Positions 47,798 to 57,345 of a stretch of DNA of 64,000 nt are shown piece by piece. The DNA comes from Marinospirillum minutulum DSM 6287 (GTDB lineage Bacteria > Pseudomonadota > Gammaproteobacteria > Pseudomonadales > Halomonadaceae), in NCBI RefSeq assembly GCF_000422325.1, contig NZ_AULO01000008.1:62001-126000 (forward strand), given 5' to 3'. How positions within the stretch are numbered: position 1 is the first letter of the stretch; every line of letters starts with the position of its first letter. Under the pieces are notes generated by a model. It saw only the letters and a program-made list of their open reading frames with translations. It was not told where the DNA came from and ran no database searches. The position numbers and the translations under genes were made by a program.

Positions 47798-47889
47798 AGG
47801 CAAGTGACACCCTGCCTAAAATGCGGTAAATTCTCTGTCTTCGCCTTTCTATTATTTATTTCTATTTTACTTCAAGGTCAGCTGATTCC

Positions 47890-49602
47890 ATGCGCGCTTC
47901 ACAATTACTTATTGCCACTTTAAAAGAAACCCCTAACGATGCCCAGGTTATTAGCCACCAGTTAATGCTGCGTGCAGGTTTAGTTCGTAGCCTAGGTTCT
48001 GGTCTTTACACTTGGCTACCTTTAGGTTTACGCACGCTACGCAAGGTTGAGCGAATAGTGCGTGAAGAAATGGACAAAGCAGGCGCACAAGAAGTATTGA
48101 TGCCCGCCATTCAACCGGCTGAATTGTGGCAGGAATCAGGCCGTTGGGAAAAGTATGGCAAAGAATTGTTGCGTTTAAGTGACCGCCACAATCGTGAGTT
48201 TTGTGTTGGCCCAACGCATGAAGAAGTCATTACTGACATGGTGCGTAAAGAACTGCGTTCTTATAAACAGCTACCGGTTAATTTTTACCAAATTCAAACC
48301 AAATTCCGTGATGAAATTCGCCCTCGTTTTGGCGTAATGCGCTCGCGTGAATTTATTATGAAAGATGCCTACTCCTTTCATTTAACGCAAGAATCGTTAC
48401 AGCAAACTTACGATATTATGCACCAAGCCTATACCAATATATTTAACCGTATTGGTCTTAAGTTTCGCTCGGTAATCGCAGATAACGGCTCAATTGGTGG
48501 TAGTGGCTCGCATGAGTTCCACGTTTTAGCTGACTCAGGCGAAGATGACATTGTTTTCTCTGATACCTCAGATTATGCCGCCAATATTGAAAAGGCTATG
48601 GCTTTGCCGCGTGAAACAGAACGTCTAGCCGCCACTGAAGAACTGCGTTTAGTTGACACGCCTGACGTTAAAACCATTGCCCAGCTGGTTGAACAGTTTG
48701 ACCTAGCCATAGAAAAAACCGTTAAAACCTTGGTCGTAAAAGCGGCTGAAGGTGGTTTAATAGCACTAGTAGTGCGTGGCGACCATGAGCTAAACGAGAT
48801 TAAAGCCGCTAATTTACCGCAAGTTGCCAGCCCTTTAGAAATGGCTAGCGATGATGAAATCATTGCTGCCGTGGGTGCAGCGCCCGGTTCTTTAGGGCCG
48901 ATTAATCTAACCCTTCCTTGCATTATTGACAGCTCCGTTGCCCTAATGAGCGACTTTGCAGCCGGTGCTAACCAAGAGGGCAAACATTATTTTGGTATTA
49001 ACTGGGAGCGTGATTTACCTCTAGTTGAAGTGGCCGACCTGCGTAATGTTGTGGAAGGCGACCCTAGCCCAGACGGTAAAGGTAGTTTACAAATTAAACG
49101 TGGCATAGAAGTGGGGCATATTTTCCAGCTAGGTACACAGTATTCAGAAGCCATGAATGCCACGGTGCTCGATGAAAATGGCAAAGCGGCAACTTTAATT
49201 ATGGGCTGTTACGGCATAGGCGTAACGCGCATTGTTGCCTCGGCGATTGAACAAAACCACGATGCTGCCGGTATTATTTGGCCTGCTGCCATTGCACCTT
49301 TTGAAGTAGCCCTAGTGCCGATGAATGCGCATAAATCGGAACTAGTAAAAGAAACCAGTGAGCAGCTTTATAAAGACCTGCAAGCCGCTGGCATAGATGT
49401 ATTACTAGATGACCGCGAAGGTCGCCCTGGCTTTAAGTTTGCAGACCTAGAACTTATGGGCATTCCGCACCGCATTGTTATAGGTGAGCGCAGCCTTAAA
49501 GAAGGCGAGCTTGAATACAAGGGCCGCCGTGACACTGAAGCGACTAACATTAAACTGGAAGAACTGCTTAGCTTTATAAAAGAAAAAATTGCGGCTAGTT
49601 AA
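47890..49602 (+). CDS. proS: Proline-tRNA ligase (bacterial type)
   Basis: A class II synthetase of 570 residues. It has motif 1 region [17 protein letters not shown], motif 2 [22 protein letters not shown] (in part [13 protein letters not shown]), motif 3 [17 protein letters not shown] and a C-terminal anticodon domain with VALVPMNAH and [21 protein letters not shown]. The roughly 180-residue INS editing domain lies between motifs 2 and 3 (about 224-407), so Ala-tRNA-Pro can be deacylated in cis. It ends before a stem-loop shared with the following convergent gene. Confidence 0.97.
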   Translation: MRASQLLIATLKETPNDAQVISHQLMLRAGLVRSLGSGLYTWLPLGLRTLRKVERIVREEMDKAGAQEVLMPAIQPAELWQESGRWEKYGKELLRLSDRHNREFCVGPTHEEVITDMVRKELRSYKQLPVNFYQIQTKFRDEIRPRFGVMRSREFIMKDAYSFHLTQESLQQTYDIMHQAYTNIFNRIGLKFRSVIADNGSIGGSGSHEFHVLADSGEDDIVFSDTSDYAANIEKAMALPRETERLAATEELRLVDTPDVKTIAQLVEQFDLAIEKTVKTLVVKAAEGGLIALVVRGDHELNEIKAANLPQVASPLEMASDDEIIAAVGAAPGSLGPINLTLPCIIDSSVALMSDFAAGANQEGKHYFGINWERDLPLVEVADLRNVVEGDPSPDGKGSLQIKRGIEVGHIFQLGTQYSEAMNATVLDENGKAATLIMGCYGIGVTRIVASAIEQNHDAAGIIWPAAIAPFEVALVPMNAHKSELVKETSEQLYKDLQAAGIDVLLDDREGRPGFKFADLELMGIPHRIVIGERSLKEGELEYKGRRDTEATNIKLEELLSFIKEKIAAS

Positions 49603-49640
49603 AGCATTTTAGCAGCCTAAAGCTTAACTACTGCTTTAAA

Positions 49641-49676
49641 ACAAAACACTGGGGAAGTGTTACCCTAGTGTTTTGT
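49641..49676. terminator. Bidirectional stem-loop terminator
   Basis: ACAAAACACT pairs with AGTGTTTTGT, with an inner GGG/CCC pairing interrupted by one unpaired base. It lies between proS and the convergent small membrane-protein gene, whose stop codon it overlaps. T/A runs in both arms allow function on both strands. Confidence 0.6.
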
Positions 49677-50070
49677 ACAAAGACAAGTAGTGAACACTGC
49701 CCACTAAAGCCATTATAAAAACTAGAATTAAATTCACGCGCCATGAATCTGTTTTACGTCGTCTCCTTACCGAGTTGAAAACTAATCCCAAAAAAGCTAG
49801 CAACATGACTGAGAGCATTAATAAAAAAGCAGAGTGATACAAGTCTAAATTCCAACCTTGTTGCGTTGATAAATCCATCCAACGGTCAAAAAAAGTTTCT
49901 GGCTCAGGTTTAGCCTTTTCAACAAGCAAAATAACCACTAGCATCAACAACCAAGCAACAAAACTAAGCACCTTAATTGCTTTAAGTAGTAAGTCTGGAC
50001 CCTTACGTTTCTCTGGTATTTTTTCGTGACGCTGTTCGGCTTCAGCAGCCAACTTTCGCCAGTCTTTCAT
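49660..50070 (-). CDS. Small two- or three-helix membrane protein of unknown function
   Basis: A 136-residue protein. The N-terminus is charged (KDWRKLAAEAEQRHEKIPEKRK), followed by membrane helices at about 33-53 (VLSFVAWLLMLVVILLV), 80-100 (AFLLMLSVMLLAFLGLVF) and 113-131 (LILVFIMALVGSVHYL). I chose ATG at 50070 with GAGGTGG just upstream; GTG at 50079 overlaps that site. No known domain is recognised. It stands alone between proS (convergent) and the diguanylate cyclase (divergent). Confidence 0.7.
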   Translation of the reverse strand: MKDWRKLAAEAEQRHEKIPEKRKGPDLLLKAIKVLSFVAWLLMLVVILLVEKAKPEPETFFDRWMDLSTQQGWNLDLYHSAFLLMLSVMLLAFLGLVFNSVRRRRKTDSWRVNLILVFIMALVGSVHYLSLYKTLG

Positions 50071-50260
50071 TCTTGCCACCTCGCTAATTTATTTAAAATT
50101 AAGCATAATCTACTTAACAGCTAAATAACATGCGCAGTAACTATTTACTAAAACCTTGCCTCAGGACAACACCTTATTCACTAATACTGTTACAAAATAA
50201 TCACTTAAAGTTGTATAGCTCGACCCAAAAATAAAAATAGCTCTCTAAGGAAAGCGACTT

Positions 50261-52129
50261 ATGATGCTAAAGCTTCAAACTAAAACCCTACTTGCTCTGG
50301 CCTCGGTTATGTTGGTACTTATCTTTGTGATAACCCTAGCAAGCCTTGCCTCCTTTCGTGACTTCTCTATACGTGCCGCTACAGAACAAACGCGTACTGC
50401 TGCAGAAATGATTCGTGTTGCATTAACAGAATCCATGCTAAACGGCACCATTCATGAACGTGATTCACTGTTAAATAGAATTGCTCAAATTGATGGCTTA
50501 GATGAAGCAAGAGTTATTCGTGGTCCATTAGTACAAAAACAGTTTGGTGATGGGTTAACCATTGAAGCTACAACAGACACAACAGACTACCAAGTTCTTA
50601 ATACAGGCGAGTCTGTTTATACCTTGGTTGGCGGTTACCTTAGCTCTGAATTTCGTGCCACCGTTCCTTATATTGCTAGCAGCAAGGGTGATGTTAACTG
50701 CTTAAATTGTCATGCCGTACCTGAAGGCTCTGTTTTGGGTGCTGTCACCCTTACTGCTTCCATTAAACACATGCGTACCGCTGCTTTATTAACCATAGTA
50801 GTGCTCGTTGGTGCAACTGCACTTTTCTCTGTTATTTCTCTATTATTTTTACGTCGCCTACTACAACCACTAGTAACAACAGCTAATGAAATTGAACAAG
50901 CTGTACGCCAAGCAAAAGCAGGTGATTTTAGTGTTCGTGTACAACAACGGAGTAATGATGAAATAGGTGCTATAGCACGCCATTTTAATAGTTTGTCTGA
51001 AGGAATCACCACTAAACTAAGTGAAATTCGCCATAATGTGGCCCACTTAATTCAATCCCAACCTATGGTTAATGGCGATCTTTTAGCTGATACCGCCAAT
51101 ACAGTTTCTGGCTTGGTCAAGGTTTCACAATTCAAGCAAGCCATAGAAGAAGACGAAACCAGCGAAGAAGTTTATCAGCGTATTTGTGAAGTCATTCAAC
51201 ATGAATTCAACTTCACCAGTAATTCTATTTATGAGGTAGATGAAACCAAAAAACAGCTGAATGTAATCAGTGTTAATAATATAGCCCAAGCGCCTATAGA
51301 GTGGTGCAATAGCGATATTACTGACAAGTGTATGGCTTGCCGAGCAGTACGCACAGGCCACTGCATTGATGGTACTGAAAACACACTTATCTGCCGTTCT
51401 TTTTCTAACGAAGCACGCCAAGATGGAAAATATTACCTCTGTTTGCCCGTTATTCAGTCGGGTGGTGTGGGCAGTGTAATTCAATTAGTTTTAGAGGCTA
51501 AAGATTTAAAGCGTGCAATGGATGCCAAGCCTTTAATTGAATCTTACCTACGTGAAGCTGCACCTGTTCTACAAGCAAAAAGCTTAATGGCAAGCTTAAG
51601 AGAATCTACTTTAAATGATGCCATGACAGGCTTGCGTAATCGCCGCTTCCTTGAAGAATACTCAGAAACACTTGTTAGCCAATGTAAGCGCCGTGGCACT
51701 TCCATGACCCTCATTATGATGGACTTAGATTACTTCAAAAAAGTAAACGACACCTATGGCCATGATGTAGGTGATAGCATCTTGATTGATCTATCTAATA
51801 TTTTTAAAGCGCATGTGCGTGAGTCAGATTTAGTTATCCGCTATGGTGGCGAAGAGTTTTTAATCATTCTTCCAGATACTAACAGTGAAGATGGCTTGCT
51901 GGTTGCTGAAAAAATACGTGTAGCTGTAGAAAACTTCCAGTTTAAAGCTGGTAGCGTACTCATTAATAAAACTATTTCAGCAGGCGTTGCAGACTATCCT
52001 AGTGATGGGCAAGCCTTCTGGCAGGTACTAAAATATGCCGATGTCTCACTTTATGCGGCTAAAGATGCCGGACGTAATCAGGTAGTGCGCTTCACTCCTG
52101 AGTTATGGCTTTCTGAAGAAAAGTATTAA
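50261..52129 (+). CDS. Membrane diguanylate cyclase with periplasmic CXXCH motif, HAMP and GAF-like domain
   Basis: A 622-residue protein with TM1 at about 13-33, a periplasmic domain, TM2 at about 174-197, and a HAMP linker to about 250. A GAF-like domain (about 300-440) is followed by GGDEF (about 455-615). The periplasmic part contains CLNCH (147-151), the covalent haem c attachment motif, just before TM2. The GAF-like part has five Cys (349, 357, 360, 368 and 378) including a CxxC pair. The cyclase site is intact (RYGGEEF), and RESD five residues upstream is a product-inhibition site. It likely makes c-di-GMP in response to redox, gas or haem state. Its stop overlaps the convergent kinase by four bases. 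Confidence 0.88.
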   Translation: MMLKLQTKTLLALASVMLVLIFVITLASLASFRDFSIRAATEQTRTAAEMIRVALTESMLNGTIHERDSLLNRIAQIDGLDEARVIRGPLVQKQFGDGLTIEATTDTTDYQVLNTGESVYTLVGGYLSSEFRATVPYIASSKGDVNCLNCHAVPEGSVLGAVTLTASIKHMRTAALLTIVVLVGATALFSVISLLFLRRLLQPLVTTANEIEQAVRQAKAGDFSVRVQQRSNDEIGAIARHFNSLSEGITTKLSEIRHNVAHLIQSQPMVNGDLLADTANTVSGLVKVSQFKQAIEEDETSEEVYQRICEVIQHEFNFTSNSIYEVDETKKQLNVISVNNIAQAPIEWCNSDITDKCMACRAVRTGHCIDGTENTLICRSFSNEARQDGKYYLCLPVIQSGGVGSVIQLVLEAKDLKRAMDAKPLIESYLREAAPVLQAKSLMASLRESTLNDAMTGLRNRRFLEEYSETLVSQCKRRGTSMTLIMMDLDYFKKVNDTYGHDVGDSILIDLSNIFKAHVRESDLVIRYGGEEFLIILPDTNSEDGLLVAEKIRVAVENFQFKAGSVLINKTISAGVADYPSDGQAFWQVLKYADVSLYAAKDAGRNQVVRFTPELWLSEEKY

Positions 52130-53910
52130 AACCGCCCAAAAGTACGGGTATTTTTATAAGGCAGCTTCATATAGCCAGCTACACCCAAGTTGTCTATTTG
52201 TGGAATGGCTGCCTTTATTGCTTCTAAACAGGCCACAAACTCCACTTCTTGACTAGGGTCTAGCAGCACATAGTAGCTATGAACTTTTAGGTGGGTTGGT
52301 AAGGCTTCAAAAATAATTAGTCCAGTATGGCGCAGGTGGTTCATTCTGGCGATAGCTTCAATTATAGCCTCAGGTAAACGCAACAACTCATCAGGGTCTT
52401 TTCCATCTTCAAAGTAAGAGTGGCTATAACTTTGGTCACCTGTTAGTGGTGTAGGTAAAATCTCATAGGGTAAACACCAGTCTTCCGGTGGTAAAAAAGG
52501 TAAGTTTTCCTTGGTTCTTTCTAGGTGGCGTGTTGCTCTAGCATCGAACATACAAGCTTTAAAAACACCTTCTTGACGGTTAATGCTTCTAGCTAAGGTA
52601 ATCAGATTATTGACTGAGTCGATAAACGATTTTCTTAAGGCTGGATCATGGAGTTTAAGGCTAGAATCAACTAAAAGCTGCTGGTCTTTCCATTGGAGAG
52701 ATAAGCCTCCCAACAGAGGGTAACGCCCTAAACGACTGACTGCCGCTAAAAAAGCTTTTTCGGTTGGCCCCATACCCTGCAAAAAGTTTTTATAATACTT
52801 TTCTAGTTCAATGTCTTTAATACCTGCCAAGAAACTAGGGTCTGGCTGTTCGGCCCTTAAAAAAGTTCGCCTAGAACTATAAACCACTGTTTCTAAGGCT
52901 TCTTTTTCTTCAGTGACCCAAACAGGCAATTTAGCAGTTATTTTAGGTGGGGGTATATCTTCCATAACCCAGCGCTTTAAATGGTGGGCTTGGGATAGCA
53001 TTTTATCACCCGCGGCAGCACAGGTGGCTTCATCACCCGTTAACATTTCTTGCAAGTTAGCGGCAATAACAGGCGGTAAATCTAAACTGGTGGCGGGAAT
53101 GGCTTGAATACCGTGGCGGCAAGATTGCGCTGAAGCTAAGGCATAAAGGGTTCCTGCTAAACCCTGCTCATCAAAACGTGGTGAACTTAAACCACCATTT
53201 AGCTGCTCGTCACCAATAAAAAACACATCACCTAAACGCGCATTGGTTAGTGTACTGGCTGAAAAACCCAGCATACTGGCATCCACTGGCTGTCCTTGTG
53301 CATCGAGTTGAGCAAATACACTAGAACCCCAATCGACGAGTTGAATGGTTTCTGTTGCTGGATCAAAAACAATATTAGAAGGCTTAATATCACCATGCAC
53401 CAGGGGCGCGTCTTCTCCTCGTGCATTTTTGTAGTTACGCATCGCATTTAAAACTTCAACCAACTGCCAAGCTATGCGAACAAGCAGTTTGGCTGGTAAG
53501 CGTCCTACTTCTAGAGAATAAGCTTCTAAATCTATGCCTTTGGCTCTTTCCATTACTAAAACTGACTGGCGAGCTAACTTGGTGTACTCATAAAACTTGG
53601 GCACATAGCGATGCGCCAGCAAACTTTGCATCCAAGCTTCTTCTTCTAAACGGTCTTGCACTACTTGAGGCAGATTAATTCTTGAGAATTTAAAAACTAA
53701 ATCTTCACCCTGAGGTGAGCGCCCTCCAAACACAAAGCCAAAAGCCCCTTTTCCTACCAACTCTATTGCCGTAAAACCCAACTGAGCTAGCTGCTGCTGA
53801 CAAAGATTTAACCAGTCTCTTACCTTACGCGCATCTTCATGGCTCATAAGGTAAATAGACTGCTCTTCGTTAATATAAAACTGTTCTAGCAGTTGGGTTT
53901 TATCGGTCAT
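52126..53910 (-). CDS. Ser/Thr (Hanks-type) protein kinase
   Basis: A 594-residue cytoplasmic protein. The N-terminal kinase domain has a glycine loop GKGAFGFVFGG (53-63), the ATP Lys in LVFKFSRI (about 74), the catalytic loop VHGDIKPSNIVFD (about 173) and the metal motif as DWG in QLVDWGSS. The remaining roughly 300 residues have no domain that I recognise and no membrane helix. It starts four bases after the TPP-enzyme stop, so it is the last gene of the flavoprotein/TPP/kinase operon. Natural substrates are unknown; its operon partners are obvious candidates. Confidence 0.85.
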   Translation of the reverse strand: MTDKTQLLEQFYINEEQSIYLMSHEDARKVRDWLNLCQQQLAQLGFTAIELVGKGAFGFVFGGRSPQGEDLVFKFSRINLPQVVQDRLEEEAWMQSLLAHRYVPKFYEYTKLARQSVLVMERAKGIDLEAYSLEVGRLPAKLLVRIAWQLVEVLNAMRNYKNARGEDAPLVHGDIKPSNIVFDPATETIQLVDWGSSVFAQLDAQGQPVDASMLGFSASTLTNARLGDVFFIGDEQLNGGLSSPRFDEQGLAGTLYALASAQSCRHGIQAIPATSLDLPPVIAANLQEMLTGDEATCAAAGDKMLSQAHHLKRWVMEDIPPPKITAKLPVWVTEEKEALETVVYSSRRTFLRAEQPDPSFLAGIKDIELEKYYKNFLQGMGPTEKAFLAAVSRLGRYPLLGGLSLQWKDQQLLVDSSLKLHDPALRKSFIDSVNNLITLARSINRQEGVFKACMFDARATRHLERTKENLPFLPPEDWCLPYEILPTPLTGDQSYSHSYFEDGKDPDELLRLPEAIIEAIARMNHLRHTGLIIFEALPTHLKVHSYYVLLDPSQEVEFVACLEAIKAAIPQIDNLGVAGYMKLPYKNTRTFGRF

Positions 53911-53914
53911 TCTA

Positions 53915-55645
53915 TTAGCCCGTTAGTTTGCGTATTAAAGCTCGGCTAACCACTCTAAATTTATCTCGCGGTGCAAAACGTTTTAGGGTGGCTTTTACTA
54001 TGCCTTGAGTAAAACGTGTAGGTTTAGAGTAATCCACCCTAACATCAACATAAACGGGTTTATTTTGGGCGGCTAGCTGTAAGGCTTCTTGTATTGCCGT
54101 TTCAATAGCTGCAGCTTGGTGCAAAGCAACGTATTCAGCACCCACTGTAGCCGCTAAAGCTTGAATATTTATAGGTGCTAACTGAGTGCAAGTTTTACGC
54201 TTGTAAGGCAAAGCTTGCGCTTGGGCAATTTGTGAAAGCTCACCATCATTAAATACAAAAACCACCACCCCTAACTGATTACGTACGGCGGTAATCATTT
54301 CCATACCGGTCATTAGCAAAGCACCATCGCCTACTATACCCACCACTGGAAGTTGTGGATTAGCTAATTTGGCACCTATTACAGCGGGTACACAATAGCC
54401 CATAGCATTAAAATCGGTGGGTGAAATAAAGCGCCTAGCACCCAAAATTGGTAAAAGCTCCGCCATTAAATAAGTGTGATTACCATCATCAGCAACCATT
54501 AAAGTGTTATCTGGAATGGCGTTACGCAAAGCCTGTAAAAATGCTGCTGGGTTCACTCTGCCATCTTGAGTATGGGCTAACCATTCTTGTAAATAATCTT
54601 CTTTTGCTTTAGCAATAGTTTTAGCGATTGGCAGACTACTAGTTTTTGGATTTAATTCTTTAACCGCTTTTAATAAAGCAGGCACTATTAAGCGCGCATC
54701 ACCTTCTAAAGCAATTTTAGCTGGGTAATTAGCATTAAACACTTCAGGGTTAATATCTAGGTGAATAAGGTTTTCAGGTAACTGCATACTAAAGCTACCG
54801 GTAGGAATTTCGGCAAAGCGTGTACCTATGGCTAAAACCGTATCCACTTCTTTAAAAGCTTGTTGCGCGGCGGGCACTGAATAATCTCCAACACCCATAC
54901 CTGTGTGTAGCGCATGATTAGCTGGAAAAGCACTTAAACCTTGTAAAGTGGTTGCAACAGGCGCATTCAGCAGTTCTGCTAGTTCGATTAAGTCTGCTTG
55001 GCAGTCCACTGCTCCCCAACCTAAAAAGAAGCCCGCTTGTTTAGCTGTTACTAAAAGTTCTGCCGCCTGTTTTACTAAAGTTAAATCAAATTTGGGTTGA
55101 GGTTCTATGCCAGCAAACTTAGGCATGAAATCTACTTCGCCTAAGAAGTTACCAATATTGTAAGGCAGCTCAACAAAAACCGGGCCGGGTTCGCCACGCA
55201 TAGCTAATTGATAAGCCGCATAAAGCGTAGGTATCACTTCACCATGCGACTTAATATGAAAACTGCCCTTAGTAATGGGTGCTAACAAACTATGTTGGTC
55301 CATTTCATGCAATTGATAACGGTATTCACTGGCGGCATGAATACCACCACAAATGACCAACATAGGAATTCCAGCTAAAAAAGCTTCGCCTATACCACTT
55401 GCTGCATGAGTTACACCTGAGGCGGGCACTATTAATAAAGTACCCATGCTATTGCTCGTTCGGCTAACAGCATCGGCCATAAAAGCTGCACCACATTCGT
55501 GGGTAACCAACACAGGCTGAATGCTGGCCGAAGAGTTTAGTTCATCATAAAGCTCGGTATTATGAACTCCTGGAATGCCAAAAGTATGGGTAACACCCAG
55601 CTGTTCTAAAGCATAACGAGCTAAAGCTGCTCCTGATTTTTTCAT
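53915..55645 (-). CDS. Thiamine-diphosphate enzyme, acetolactate-synthase-like
   Basis: A 576-residue TPP-dependent enzyme of the ALS/POX/benzoylformate decarboxylase superfamily. The cofactor-activating Glu is E50 (THECGAAF). The central domain is Rossmann-like (LFLGWGAVDC as FFLGWGAVDC). The TPP-Mg motif is GDGALLMTGMEMITA ending with VFNDGEL. It lacks the paired small subunit (ilvN type) next to it, so biosynthetic acetolactate synthase is unlikely. The reaction is uncertain; a 2-oxo-acid decarboxylase or carboligase is plausible. It lies between a KstD-like flavoprotein and a kinase with gaps of 18 and 4 bases. Confidence 0.85.
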   Translation of the reverse strand: MKKSGAALARYALEQLGVTHTFGIPGVHNTELYDELNSSASIQPVLVTHECGAAFMADAVSRTSNSMGTLLIVPASGVTHAASGIGEAFLAGIPMLVICGGIHAASEYRYQLHEMDQHSLLAPITKGSFHIKSHGEVIPTLYAAYQLAMRGEPGPVFVELPYNIGNFLGEVDFMPKFAGIEPQPKFDLTLVKQAAELLVTAKQAGFFLGWGAVDCQADLIELAELLNAPVATTLQGLSAFPANHALHTGMGVGDYSVPAAQQAFKEVDTVLAIGTRFAEIPTGSFSMQLPENLIHLDINPEVFNANYPAKIALEGDARLIVPALLKAVKELNPKTSSLPIAKTIAKAKEDYLQEWLAHTQDGRVNPAAFLQALRNAIPDNTLMVADDGNHTYLMAELLPILGARRFISPTDFNAMGYCVPAVIGAKLANPQLPVVGIVGDGALLMTGMEMITAVRNQLGVVVFVFNDGELSQIAQAQALPYKRKTCTQLAPINIQALAATVGAEYVALHQAAAIETAIQEALQLAAQNKPVYVDVRVDYSKPTRFTQGIVKATLKRFAPRDKFRVVSRALIRKLTG

Positions 55646-55663
55646 TGTTATTATCTCCCAGCG

Positions 55664-57271
55664 TTAACCTGCATTGATTGCTTGAGCGACACGTCGCCCA
55701 TTAAAAATACAGTTAGATAAAAAAGTACCTTCTAAAGAACGAATGCCTGCTATGCCGCCGCCACCAAAACCAGCCGCTTCACCTGCAGCATACAAACCTA
55801 TTAAAGGTTCTTCTTGATTATTTAAAACTCGGCCTTGTAAATCGGTAAGCAAGCCACCCATGCTTTTACGACTAATTAACCGCAAACGTAGTGCAATTAA
55901 AGGCAGGTGTTTAAGGTCTACTATTGGTTGTAATTTACAGGTGCGTAACCTATCGCCACGCCATTGACGTATTTCTTTTAAACGCCGAACTTGATCATCA
56001 TTATGTAAACCTTTTGGTCCAGTAATCATGGCATCATAACTTGTTATATCGGCTGTCATACCGGCTAGGTCAATAGGCACATCTGGCTCTAGTTGCTGCA
56101 TTTGTGTGGCCAACTCTGCAAGGTTTTGCCCTACTGCTACATCAACACTCTGATTAATTAACTCAAGGGTTAGTGCTGAGTTGCCTCTAAGCGCTTGCCA
56201 AATAACTTTAAGCAATTTTTTATCACGAAAATGAGGGTTGGTATCACTACCTGAGATAGCTAGCTCTTTATCGGCAATGCGTTTATTCATCACTTGCCAA
56301 GTGTATTGATTAGGTAGTTTTCCTACTTGTTTACACAGGTCATGGGTGTCATAACCTGTTATCAAAGGCTCTGGACCCAAACGTCGCCCATAGCAATCTA
56401 ACCAAAGCGCTGAACGGGGTGGAATTAAACTTAAACCTTGGTTGGGGTATTTGGGTTGGGGGTGAGCAATGCCAGCAGCGTAATTCCACATGTAGTTTAA
56501 ATTGCGAACCTCACCACCTAGCTGCTCTACTTGATCATGCAAAGCACCATCGGCACTAGGATGAGCGCCGCTAAGCAGGTTTTTAGGCGCAGAGCCATAG
56601 ATAGGATCCCAGTGCTGGCGCACTTTATCTAAATTGCCATTTATACCACCACTGCAAATAACCGTGTGCTCGGCTTGAACAGTAAAATGACCTTTAGGGT
56701 GGCTTCCAAAACAGCCAGTAACTCGCCCTTGAGTGAAATGAAACTCTGTTACTCTATGAGCAAAAGCCGTGGTTAAAACTTGAGAATTCGGGTGTTCGGC
56801 AAGTCGTTGCAAAAGCCTTTTGATTAAACCTTCACCACAGCCCCAAGCCAAATGATAACGAGGTACTGAGTTGCCATCACCGTACTTACCTCTTTCAACC
56901 CACTGCACCACAGGAAAAAAGCTGATGCCTTGTTTCTTTAACCAGTCATAAACTTCACTGCGATTATGCTCAACATAAGCTTTAGCCCAGCGTTTAGCCC
57001 AGTGGTCTTGTGGTTTAAAAGCAGCTGCTGTTTGCCAGTCTTGCCAAAAAAGCTCGCTGGAATCGGCTATACCATTGCGCTTTTGTTCAGGGGTATTGTT
57101 TAACAGCATACCACCAAAAGCTTCTTTAGCTTGCCCACCCCAGTCTGCTTCTGCACCCGCATCTAGCAGTAAAACTTGGTGACCTTTATCGAGTAGCTCT
57201 AAGCTAGTAACTATGCCAGCCAAGCCAGCACCAATTACCAACACCTTAGTTTGGTAGGTTAAATCAGTCAT
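55664..57271 (-). CDS. FAD-dependent oxidoreductase, KstD/fumarate-reductase-like (FAD-binding dehydrogenase)
   Basis: A 535-residue flavoprotein of the FAD_binding_2 family. The dinucleotide motif is VIGAGLAGIVTSLELLDKG, followed by GGQAKEAFGGM. A late FAD contact is GLYAAGEAAGFGGGGIAG. No signal peptide or haem motif is seen, so it is probably cytoplasmic. Relatives are the FAD-binding dehydrogenases similar to 3-ketosteroid dehydrogenase and Rv0785; the substrate here is unknown. GGTGAG precedes the ATG. It heads the operon with the TPP enzyme 18 bases downstream. Confidence 0.85.
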   Translation of the reverse strand: MTDLTYQTKVLVIGAGLAGIVTSLELLDKGHQVLLLDAGAEADWGGQAKEAFGGMLLNNTPEQKRNGIADSSELFWQDWQTAAAFKPQDHWAKRWAKAYVEHNRSEVYDWLKKQGISFFPVVQWVERGKYGDGNSVPRYHLAWGCGEGLIKRLLQRLAEHPNSQVLTTAFAHRVTEFHFTQGRVTGCFGSHPKGHFTVQAEHTVICSGGINGNLDKVRQHWDPIYGSAPKNLLSGAHPSADGALHDQVEQLGGEVRNLNYMWNYAAGIAHPQPKYPNQGLSLIPPRSALWLDCYGRRLGPEPLITGYDTHDLCKQVGKLPNQYTWQVMNKRIADKELAISGSDTNPHFRDKKLLKVIWQALRGNSALTLELINQSVDVAVGQNLAELATQMQQLEPDVPIDLAGMTADITSYDAMITGPKGLHNDDQVRRLKEIRQWRGDRLRTCKLQPIVDLKHLPLIALRLRLISRKSMGGLLTDLQGRVLNNQEEPLIGLYAAGEAAGFGGGGIAGIRSLEGTFLSNCIFNGRRVAQAINAG

Positions 57272-57345
57272 TGTTTGCTCACCTTTTTATTTTTATCGGT
57301 TTGCTGAACTTAAAACAAACAAGTGTTTGATTAACCTAGTATTCA

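Noticed and set aside
48573-48983. 136-codon minus-strand frame
   Set aside because: Antisense to the proS editing domain; composition is Ser/Thr-rich and without domain features.
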